Assembly: GCA_016926235.1 (NCBI GenBank)
Contig: JAFGOZ010000195.1
Span: forward strand, 1-16,906
Length of the DNA stretch: 16,906 bases
From: Bacteroidales bacterium
GTDB lineage: Bacteria; Bacteroidota; Bacteroidia; Bacteroidales; UBA10428
Direction of reading: 5' to 3'
Part shown: positions 7,751 through 16,000 of the stretch, one piece after another
How positions within the stretch are numbered: position 1 is the stretch's first letter
Layout of the letters: every line of letters begins with the position of its first letter
Program-made: the position numbers and the translations under genes
The notes under the pieces: model-generated
Told to the model about the DNA's origin: nothing
The model's input: only the letters and a program-made list of their open reading frames with translations
The model's database searches: none

Positions 7751-9316
7751 ATGAAAAATACCTATCGGCAAATCAATAAAGATTTCAACAAGATTTTTTT
7801 CAGGGAGGAGAGTAAGGAACTATTTGGGAAAAAATTGCTAAACTTTCTTTATCTCCTTCTTATTCTTATCATAACATTCATTTCAATTGGTTTTGCCAAT
7901 GGAAGCCTGAAATATCTGAAAAAAAAGATGGATGATCCTTTTATTAAATGGGTTGATGTTGAGATTCCTTATACATTGGCAAATCAGATACCCGACTTAA
8001 TCGAACTGATAAGTACTGATTCCTTAAAACAATTCTTTTTTTATAGAGATTGTGATGGTTATAATCAACTCACTGTATATTTCTTTCATAAAAATTCAGA
8101 TGCTATTAAACAATTCACCGGACGGACGATTAATATAGGTAATCCTATATTAAATAGTATATTATCAGATAAGAATCTAAATGCAGGTCGTGTCTGGAAA
8201 GATGAATTCGACATTGGCCTTATTCTGACAAGACAATTTCTTGATGATCTGGGTTATACAGATGAGAATCCATCTTACATCCATATGTCATATCCGATTA
8301 TGGAAAACAAATATATAGATGTCCCGATACCCATCATTGCAATTGTAAAAGACTTGCCGGGGAATAATTTATTTGCATGCACACCATATTTCTATAAGAA
8401 AAGGAACTCAAGATACTTTCCCTTTGATATTACTTCTGCGGATTATCAGCACGAGCTTATTTATTTCTCAGAAGGAAGCAGATCAAAAGCCAGCCAGCTA
8501 TCCAAAAACATATTTAATCTTTTAAGTAATGATACTTTGTTCAACGATTTTATTGATACCTTGATTTTGCCTAATTATTCATCCTTTAACCCTGGGTACG
8601 ATATTACTTTTAGTTTTAATGATGACATTTCAGAAACAACATCATTAGTCTCTTTTGCTGATAAAATTAAAAATGAAGAATTCCTTATTAATTCAGATGC
8701 TTTAAGAACATACAATTATGATCTATCAGGATTTGAGAATGAATTTTATTCTTATGATAACCTGTCTGTAAATTTCAACTCCCTTGACAGAATAAGAGAA
8801 TTTTCCTCATTCCTTTTTGACCTGAAAAACCTTAAGATTGACATGTCACAGATTGAATCCAAGGAGAATTACAACTTTGTTTCAAAGCTAACAATTTTCA
8901 TTTCCGGATTCCTTGTAATCTTTAGTGTAATTAGTATTATTCTCTTCCTGTCAAATTTATTGAAAGTGCATATAAACAAAATCAAATCAAATCTTGGAAC
9001 ATTTAAAGCATTTGGTTTAAGTAATACTGTAATCGTTAGAATATACTCCTTTTTATCTTTCAGGTTCCTGTTCTTTGCTATCGTAATTGCATTAGGTATT
9101 TCTTTACTTATTGGGGAAACAGGACTTTTCAGGTCATTATTCAGGTTATCAGGCACTATTATCGATGAGAGTACCAGATATTTTGATCTCTTAACTGATA
9201 TCAAAACGTATATAGCATTGGCTGCAATTGTCATGGTAAGTCTGTTAGTACTTCCATTGAATATCTGGAAAATGCTGAATAAGACTCCGGGGGATTTGAT
9301 ATATAAAAGAGATTAA
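7751..9316 (+). CDS. ABC transporter permease, FtsX/MacB-type fold
   Basis: 521 residues. Topology is that of the MacB/FtsX/LolCE class: one N-terminal membrane helix (about 30-49), a large periplasmic domain (about 55-375), then three C-terminal helices (about 380-405, 437-458, 486-508). The region between helices 2 and 3 holds the KIKSNLGTFKAFGLSNTVI segment that matches the cytoplasmic coupling loop common to this class (usually an IGxxKAxG motif). Proteins of this class do not normally pump small molecules across the inner membrane; they transmit ATP-driven motion to periplasmic partners. With the ATPase upstream it forms a complete transporter. Periplasmic partners are likely the vWA protein, the vWA-like protein and the lipoprotein. 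It ends the operon; the next gene is on the opposite strand. Substrate is unknown; lipoprotein release or signal relay are both possible. Confidence 0.85.
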   Translation: MKNTYRQINKDFNKIFFREESKELFGKKLLNFLYLLLILIITFISIGFANGSLKYLKKKMDDPFIKWVDVEIPYTLANQIPDLIELISTDSLKQFFFYRDCDGYNQLTVYFFHKNSDAIKQFTGRTINIGNPILNSILSDKNLNAGRVWKDEFDIGLILTRQFLDDLGYTDENPSYIHMSYPIMENKYIDVPIPIIAIVKDLPGNNLFACTPYFYKKRNSRYFPFDITSADYQHELIYFSEGSRSKASQLSKNIFNLLSNDTLFNDFIDTLILPNYSSFNPGYDITFSFNDDISETTSLVSFADKIKNEEFLINSDALRTYNYDLSGFENEFYSYDNLSVNFNSLDRIREFSSFLFDLKNLKIDMSQIESKENYNFVSKLTIFISGFLVIFSVISIILFLSNLLKVHINKIKSNLGTFKAFGLSNTVIVRIYSFLSFRFLFFAIVIALGISLLIGETGLFRSLFRLSGTIIDESTRYFDLLTDIKTYIALAAIVMVSLLVLPLNIWKMLNKTPGDLIYKRD

Positions 9317-9330
9317 TTGAATATTACTAC

Positions 9331-9360
9331 CCAAAAAAATGTTAGATAGGAAATATCTGA
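9331..9360 (-). terminator. Weak Rho-independent terminator for the minus-strand lipoprotein gene
   Basis: Read on the minus strand, TCAGATA and TATCTAA (plus-strand 9354-9360 and 9342-9348) can pair around a five-base loop TTTCC, with one G-T pair, followed by C and ATTTTTTT (plus-strand run of A at 9333-9339). It lies 15 bases past the stop of the minus-strand gene. The stem is short and AT-rich, so termination may be partial. No comparable U-run follows the hairpin on the plus strand. Confidence 0.4.
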
Positions 9361-9374
9361 CGTATTATATAATC

Positions 9375-11816
9375 TTATTTCGCCTTTCTCATATCATTTT
9401 CAACGATGCCTTTATAATCAGTTGGAGGATTATCAGAAATATCATTAATATTAGTAATCCTACCTGTTCCACCATTTATTGAAAATACATTCCACCATCT
9501 TCCATTGCCGGTTGATGGTACTGTCCATGATCTTATAAACCCATTAACACCATACAGATTAATTGTTGCATTGGATGTGGTTGTAAGACTACCATTACCT
9601 GAATAATGGTGCACTGAATAATAGTACTCTCCTGAAAATGTATTGCCGATAGTAATTGTTTCAGGGCCATATGACGTCACATCGTCAACGTCTAAATTTA
9701 CATATGGGGGATTTATTAGACTGCCTTTATTACTAAAATAAATATGGTACCTGGTACCATCAATTAAGGGTGTGAAAATATGAGAATCTAGATCACTGGG
9801 ATTCTCAGACCAAGTAAGTACTATCCTGTAACCACTTGTTATTGGAATATTAGGAGAGAGATTCATAATGAAACCTGATGTTGATTCACCCCCTATAACC
9901 GATAGCACTAGTGACCCATCTATATAACCTGTCTTTGAAAAATAAGCAGTATAGGTACCTGATGGGATTGAACTAAAAAGAAATGATCCATCAGATCCAG
10001 AAACTATCTGTTGAGTAACTTCTCTCGCTATATCATTTTCTCCTGGCCTTAATTCAATATTTACTCCTGAGATTGGATTTAGATTTGTTGCATCAACAAC
10101 TGTTCCAGCAACGTCTCCGGTTTCACCTGAATAGACCGACAGCCAAGTTGTTGGGGCATAATATGCTGGTGGATTTTGATTTAGGATATCTTCAGGTATG
10201 GTTATTACTTGATTTGATGGTTTAAAACCATATGCAACCACTCTTATTTTAAGGTAACCAGTATTTGAACTAAAAATATAAGATCCCGTGGCATCCGTTT
10301 GGGTAATTTGCTGTAAATTTCCAGATTCATCATATGAAGAAACTGATGCTCCTGATATGGGACTCGAAGTTTTATAACTTTTTACTGTACCCTTTACTAT
10401 AACATCCATTGGTTGAAAAGAGTTCGTAAGAATAAAATCCGTAACTGCTTCAGTACTTATTACTGCAGCTAAAGAATATGCGATATTTACTGCTTTAAAT
10501 ACTGCATTTCCTATCCTGAATACAAGGAAAACTGTATTAAGAGTAGTTCTTGCAACGTTGACCATTAATGTATTAATAAGTATTTGACTAACAAGAGAAG
10601 GATTGTTTATACAGGATATTAACATAAATTTTGTGATTTCACCCAGTATTTTCCCATTATCGCCTTCTCTATACCAGGCTATAGTTTTACCAATAAGTAT
10701 TCCATCCTCAAGGTAATCCTCAAATGTTTTCTTCACAAGCATCATTATTGGATCATTAGCCGGAGCACCTCTAATTTCAGAACTTAATTTTGTCCCAGCT
10801 ATAACTTCAAAAACTGGAATCCCAATGTCAAATACAGCACTGTAGAATGCCGGTTCAAGTACTCTCCTAATTTCAATATCATCTAAATTCTCAATCAGGT
10901 TATGAACTCCCAATCCATAACATTTAACCTCAAATGCTGTGTAACCTGAAGTATTTAAAAGAATCTGATTGCTAGTAACTGGTGGTAATGATCTAATATT
11001 CTGCATTTTCCATATATTCCATATGTTTAAGCTTGGCGATGGAATCAAATCAATATAGTTATTAGATCTTACGAATTGTGTGCCATTTGTACTTTTGTCA
11101 ATATACACACTAATCCACCTTTTTTGTGTGTTCGAAATCTTAATAGATAGTTCATTATCTGATTGCACAAGATCAACTATTTTAAGACCATTTACTTCCT
11201 CCTCGGGCACTGGAAAAAATCCTTTATTATTTTCCTGATTTTTACTATCGACTATATTTTTGTCAACAATAAGTATAATATCATTTATTACATTGGTAAG
11301 CGCTAATATAAGTTCCGAATCTGTTTCGGACAATGCAAAAGATCCAGTTTCAAGACGGGAATTTATTGTATTAACTAATATATCAAATGATGCAACAGAA
11401 TTAATCATTTCCTTTAGATCATTAGCTTCAGTTAAGTCACTTGTACAGAAAAAAGGAAATAGAAAAACCAGCGCCTCTGCTGTTGAAGTAGCGTTGATTA
11501 AGTTTATTGAGGGTTGGGAATTTGTAACATCGATTGACATTAAAATAGGCTGATCATTTGCATCAAGGACATTAACAAGTTGTACAGCATTTTCATTTAG
11601 TTTTAGTTTATAATTACCATTTACGATACTACCCTCATTTGCACCTGATACTATATTCCATCCAGATTGATCTATATTTGAAGGTACTCCTATAGTGCCT
11701 AATGCAATTACTTCACCGGGTCCAGATAAATATTCAAAATCCTCCCTTTTGCATGAAGAATTTATTGACATTCCAATAATAATTAATGTCAATATTATAT
11801 ATCTTAACTTTTTCAT
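9375..11816 (-). CDS. Large lipoprotein with two regulatory-like domains and a C-terminal YfaP/DUF2135-like domain, probably surface-exposed
   Basis: 813 residues. A signal peptide ends in NSSC with the lipidated Cys at residue 22, followed by KREDFE; an acidic patch at these positions resembles the lipoprotein export signal that sends Bacteroidota lipoproteins to the cell surface. Residues ~40-310 are unrecognised. A region rich in long hydrophobic helices follows (about 310-465). Two carboxypeptidase-regulatory-like beta domains come next (about 470-545, VKGTVKSYKTSSPISGASVS; about 567-655, VAGTVVDATNLNPISGVNIE with DGSFLFSSIPSGTYTAYFS). The C-terminal domain (about 664-800) has LTWSENPSDLDSHIF, HIYFSNKG and LDVDDVTSYGPETITI, a pattern known from YfaP/DUF2135-like domains in surface proteins. 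The gene stands alone and converges on the ABC operon. No catalytic motif was found, so binding or adhesion is only a guess. Confidence 0.78.
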   Translation of the reverse strand: MKKLRYIILTLIIIGMSINSSCKREDFEYLSGPGEVIALGTIGVPSNIDQSGWNIVSGANEGSIVNGNYKLKLNENAVQLVNVLDANDQPILMSIDVTNSQPSINLINATSTAEALVFLFPFFCTSDLTEANDLKEMINSVASFDILVNTINSRLETGSFALSETDSELILALTNVINDIILIVDKNIVDSKNQENNKGFFPVPEEEVNGLKIVDLVQSDNELSIKISNTQKRWISVYIDKSTNGTQFVRSNNYIDLIPSPSLNIWNIWKMQNIRSLPPVTSNQILLNTSGYTAFEVKCYGLGVHNLIENLDDIEIRRVLEPAFYSAVFDIGIPVFEVIAGTKLSSEIRGAPANDPIMMLVKKTFEDYLEDGILIGKTIAWYREGDNGKILGEITKFMLISCINNPSLVSQILINTLMVNVARTTLNTVFLVFRIGNAVFKAVNIAYSLAAVISTEAVTDFILTNSFQPMDVIVKGTVKSYKTSSPISGASVSSYDESGNLQQITQTDATGSYIFSSNTGYLKIRVVAYGFKPSNQVITIPEDILNQNPPAYYAPTTWLSVYSGETGDVAGTVVDATNLNPISGVNIELRPGENDIAREVTQQIVSGSDGSFLFSSIPSGTYTAYFSKTGYIDGSLVLSVIGGESTSGFIMNLSPNIPITSGYRIVLTWSENPSDLDSHIFTPLIDGTRYHIYFSNKGSLINPPYVNLDVDDVTSYGPETITIGNTFSGEYYYSVHHYSGNGSLTTTSNATINLYGVNGFIRSWTVPSTGNGRWWNVFSINGGTGRITNINDISDNPPTDYKGIVENDMRKAK

Positions 11817-12198
11817 TTTTAATTAAGTATTAAATTGTTGGTAAGCAGTCTTACTTCATACCTTGATTTATTTTAAAAAACATAAATCTGTCAGCTGCAC
11901 AAGTATTAAGGAACTTATTGACATAAATTAGATATCTATTTCTTCATATCTAAATATTTCAAATCAGCATAATAGGCATCAATCAGTTACTCATAGACAA
12001 TGCAATTTAAAATTATACTATTTCTGAGAAAGAACAATACTCAATAATAATGATTATAAATACTTAATTATAATGATGTTAAATTAAAATAAATTATTGA
12101 GATTTAGATATAGGAATTTGACTAAAATAAGTTTCTATTTGACTAATATTTTATAGAAAACAAACCTGGTAGTTTTTAGATAATTATTTGAAACAATT
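11817..12198. promoter_or_regulatory. AT-rich divergent intergenic region
   Basis: These 382 bases separate two divergently transcribed genes and must hold at least the start signals for both. The sequence is very AT-rich. The best structure seen is an inverted repeat, ATTATAA (12053-12059) and TTATAAT (12068-12074), overlapping a direct repeat of ATAATGAT (12047-12054 and 12070-12077). In so AT-rich a stretch this may be chance. TTTG boxes occur at 12117-12120 and 12138-12141, the latter preceded by TCTA, but their spacing (13 bases between elements) is shorter than the usual Bacteroidota -33/-7 pair. No open frame, RNA gene or riboswitch was recognised. Confidence 0.5.
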
Positions 12199-13008
12199 AT
12201 GAAAAAGAAAATATTATTTGTTTCATTTTTGATTACAATAGCAGTGAAGCCTATAATTGCTCAGGATATCATCGTTAAAAAAGATTATTCAGAAATAAAG
12301 GCTAAAGTTATTGAGATCCAGGAAAATCTTATTAAATACAAGCCTTATGATTTTCTCGACGGCCCTTTAAGAAACATTTATGTATCAGATGTTTTAAGGA
12401 TTGTCTATGAAAACGGCAAAATAGAAAGTTTTACCGTTCCTGAAGAAAGAAAACCAGTTATTCAACCTGTTACCTCTAATGCCCCAACGAGTCAACCATA
12501 TTATAGAGAAAGCACAGATCCAACCTTTTATCCACTGAGACTCTTTATAAGAGCATCAATCCAGGCCTGGCGAAATGATGAGCTTTCCGATTTTTTTGAA
12601 AATAATGCTTTGTTTGGAGCCGGAATTGAAAAACAGGTCTCGGATGATTTCAAATTTGGTGCTGATTTTGATTTTACATCAAAAAGTCAATATGAAGTCA
12701 CCTTGAATTACTTCCAGTTTGGAGCCTTTATGAAATACTCCTGGTATCCCTTTGGAAGCAACAGGCCAAATATATGTGGTGGATTGGGAATTAAAGGAGT
12801 ATCCCTTAAAGAAATGGAAGATGATTATTCAGATAAGTGGAGTTCTGTTGGATTTTCTGTTCTGGTTGCTGTGGAAATTCCATTAGGAACCAGGGTCATT
12901 CTTGACCTGGGATGGAATACTGTATGGGCTACAGTAAAGATTGAAGAAGAATCGCTCAATGTTGGAAGTGATAACTTTTACGCAGGATTGATTTTCAACT
13001 TATGGTAG
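12199..13008 (+). CDS. Small outer-membrane beta-barrel protein with N-terminal soluble domain
   Basis: 269 residues. A signal peptide (KKKILFVSFLITIAVKPIIAQ) is followed by a ~60-residue domain, DIIVKKDYSEIKAKVIEIQ through YKPYDFLDGPLRNIYVSDV to IVYENGKIESF. This small beta domain (non-specific, often before porin-like barrels) recurs in many exported Bacteroidota proteins. A Pro/Ser/Thr linker (about 95-112) leads to ~150 residues of alternating strands with Gly and aromatic residues (FGAGIEKQVSDDFKFGADFD, ending FYAGLIFNLW). That fits an eight-stranded barrel of the OmpW/OmpA size class, and the terminal Trp is compatible with outer-membrane insertion. The long secreted protein begins 53 bases downstream, so the two may be co-transcribed. 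The barrel call is fairly good; ligand and role are unknown. Confidence 0.72.
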   Translation: MKKKILFVSFLITIAVKPIIAQDIIVKKDYSEIKAKVIEIQENLIKYKPYDFLDGPLRNIYVSDVLRIVYENGKIESFTVPEERKPVIQPVTSNAPTSQPYYRESTDPTFYPLRLFIRASIQAWRNDELSDFFENNALFGAGIEKQVSDDFKFGADFDFTSKSQYEVTLNYFQFGAFMKYSWYPFGSNRPNICGGLGIKGVSLKEMEDDYSDKWSSVGFSVLVAVEIPLGTRVILDLGWNTVWATVKIEEESLNVGSDNFYAGLIFNLW

Positions 13009-13061
13009 TACGCAGTGAAAACTTTTTTGCTAACTAACAACTATCAGGTTTAAAGATAGCG

Positions 13062-16000
13062 ATGAAATATTACTTAAATGTATTCATGCTCTTAACTTTT
13101 TTCTCAAATGGTTTATCTCAAGAGATAATTGATATTAATGTTGAAAGTTGGTTGTCTGATCATCAAGACATAAGAGAAAGTATAATCTGGGTCAATGGTG
13201 GTAATCCAATTTCTTATATCAATTGGCCTTCAATATTAAAAAATGATCTGCAATCAGCCGTGTCCGGTTATATGAACAATCAATTTCCATGGGATTTAGA
13301 CGGTTTACCTTCTGTTACCTTATTTGGAACAGATTATTATGGTATTAGCGAATCAATTGCTTGGAGATATTATATTTCCTTTGTTGCTCATGGAATTACT
13401 GCGGAAATAATAGGATTAATTCCGTGGAGCTTGGAGGAATTAAATTCAACATCCGTATCAGTTTTGTTTGATAGCAGAGAAATGTTGACATTTTTAACAA
13501 ATTACAATATTTATCAGTTTAAATATGTAACGCCTGCATCCCCTGAATATATATATAAATTCTTAGAGAATAACGCCTTAATTGGTTCAACAAGGCTCGA
13601 AACCATTAATAGAGTTATTGAATGGTGCAAATGTTTAACACATTACGGATATATGGAAGGTGAAGATAAGAATGCAGCATATTTTGCCAACTGGCAGTAT
13701 TATGGTGAGCCTCCAGTAATTCGTATTATTGAAGGTACGATTAGAAATCCTCCTGGAAACCTAGATTTGCATCATTATACTAGAGGTTGCCATGGAACGG
13801 TGCAGTTTATGAGAACATTATTACAAACCCTGAATATACCCGTGAAATATATTTATTGCTCAGGACATGCACAACCTTATTTTGTTCATGAAGATTTATA
13901 TATGTCCCACGGTGATGATCCTTATGGTTCTTGTATTAAGTGCAATGATTTTATCATTCCTGCTAGCGAATTGCTTATTGGGAATAGTGAATATCAAAGT
14001 CGTTTTGGAAGTCAATTATCATCAGAAGAAAGACTTAACAATATCGGATTTAAAACAAAAATACTAGCGGTACAATACCTGCCCTTGTGTTTATTGAGAT
14101 TAAGGTGTGAAGCTAATACTATGGGTTACAATAATCAAGAATGCCTAACATACATGGGAGAATATATGGGGCTTGATAGAGAATTTACATTGGAAGAATT
14201 AAACAATACGAACTTTTGGAGTCTTTTAGATAATAAAATTTACAATTATGGAGGTTGCAGTAATAATAATAATTTTTTAGATTATTGCTCACGTCAACCT
14301 ATACCTAGTTCACAAAAATCTATTATAGATTTCAGGTTTTATGGACAATATGGAGAGGCATTGATCAATAATGATACAAGGACTATATCGGCGCAGATAA
14401 TTGGTAGTTATAACATAAAATATATTATTCCTCATTTCTCGATTTCTGAAAAGGCCAGCATAAATTATAGTTCAGGATCATACGTTGATTTTTCTTCACC
14501 AAGAACATTTCTGGTCACTGCTGAAGATGGAACACAAAATTCATGGATTGTAAATGTAACTCCGAGCGTACACGGTACAATATCTGTGACTCCATCAAAC
14601 AGGGAAGTTGAATATATAGAAGGAAGTACGACTTTCAGTATCACATCAAATACCAACTGGACAGTTACTGATGATGCAGATTGGTTAACAATAAGTCCTT
14701 CAAATGGTAATGGAAATAGTCTGCTAACAGCCAATTATACTGCAAATACTACATCAAGTTCGAGGGTTGGGACCATAACAGTTACTGGAACAGGAATAAG
14801 TCCTCAGACGTTCACAGTAACTCAGCATCATAATTTAGTACTCTGGGCATCAACTACAACCATCGATGTTGGACCAGAATCAGGAAGTACGACTTTCAGT
14901 ATAACCTCAAATGCTAACTGGTCAATTACTGATGATGCTGACTGGTTAACAATAAGTCCTTCAAATGGTAATGGAGATGGTACAATAACCGCAACCTTTG
15001 AGGGCAACTCATCTACAACAACTCGAGTTGGAACTATTGAAATATCTGTAATTGTGCCGTCAACATGGGATATCTGGGTAGCACCACAGACTGTTACTGT
15101 AACACAGAGTGCACCAAATGCGCTTTCAGTTACACCCGGCAACAGAGAAGTTGGATCAGATGCAGGAAGCACTACAATTACTATCAATTCTAGTATCTCC
15201 TGGTATGTTCATGAACACTCAGGATGGATATCTTTTGATCAGTACAATGGAACAGGAAATTTAACCATTCCTGTTTATATTGAAGCTAATCCTTCTACGG
15301 AAACAAGAGTTGGCATAATTACTATATCTTCATGGTCAGGAGACATTTCACAAACTGTAAATATTACACAGACTGGTGTTGGTTTATCATTATCAGTCAA
15401 TCCTCCTAGCATTACAGTTGCGTCATTAGAAGGATCAACAGGCTATTTTGAAGTAAGTTCAAACACCAGTTGGACGGTGACAAATGATGTTAGCTGGCTA
15501 GATTTATCATCTGTATCTGGAAATGGAAACGGAACATTAACTGTCACTACTTCGAGTGCAAATACTTTAGTTTACTCAAGGACTGCAAATATCACCTTTT
15601 CAGCTTCAGGAGTAGATCCTATTATAGTAACTGTAACTCAAAATGGTACTGGGCCATATTTAACTATTTCTCCAGACAATCAGCTAGTTAATTCCAATGC
15701 AGGAAGTACATTATTTAATATAAGTTCTAACACTACATGGAATATTAGTGATGATGCCTCATGGTTAATAATATGTCCAACAAGCGGCAGCGGTGATAGT
15801 ACATTAACAGCAACTTATACAGAAAATACTTCAACAAATCAAAGAGTTGGAACAATAACAATAACAATAACAGCTGAAGGACTAAATTCTCAAACTGTAA
15901 CAGTAACTCAAAATCCTCCAAATACCTTATCAGTATCACCAGGAAGTCAAAATGTAAGCTCAGATGCTGGAAGCACATCATTTATTATAACTTCAAATAC

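Larger units (their letters stand above)
2..9316 (+). other. Putative operon: kinase, envelope proteins, vWA protein and ABC transporter
   Basis: Eight same-strand genes follow each other with gaps of 49, 5, 11, -1, 15, 9 and 98 bases, and no terminator-like hairpin was seen between them. The products place one kinase and one ATPase in the cytoplasm, three membrane-spanning proteins in the inner membrane, two exported alpha/beta (vWA and vWA-like) proteins in the periplasm, and a lipoprotein and a barrel-type protein at the outer membrane. The promoter and any earlier genes lie left of the window. Co-transcription is inferred from spacing only; the 98-base gap before the permease is the least certain link. 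Confidence 0.7.

Noticed and set aside
11260..11553. Open frame on the + strand inside the minus-strand lipoprotein gene
   Set aside because: It lies antisense to a well-supported coding frame, has no recognisable domain and no start signal.
12117..12141. Possible Bacteroidota -33/-7 promoter pair upstream of the barrel gene
   Set aside because: The -7-like element is imperfect and the spacing is too short for the usual consensus, so it was only mentioned under the intergenic region.
13041..13059. Small hairpin CTATC/GATAG between the barrel gene and the long secreted gene
   Set aside because: Only five base pairs with a nine-base loop and no following U-run; too weak to call a terminator.
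13867..14067. Short + strand frame within the secreted protein gene
   Set aside because: It is in a different frame from the continuous 1281-codon reading and has no support.
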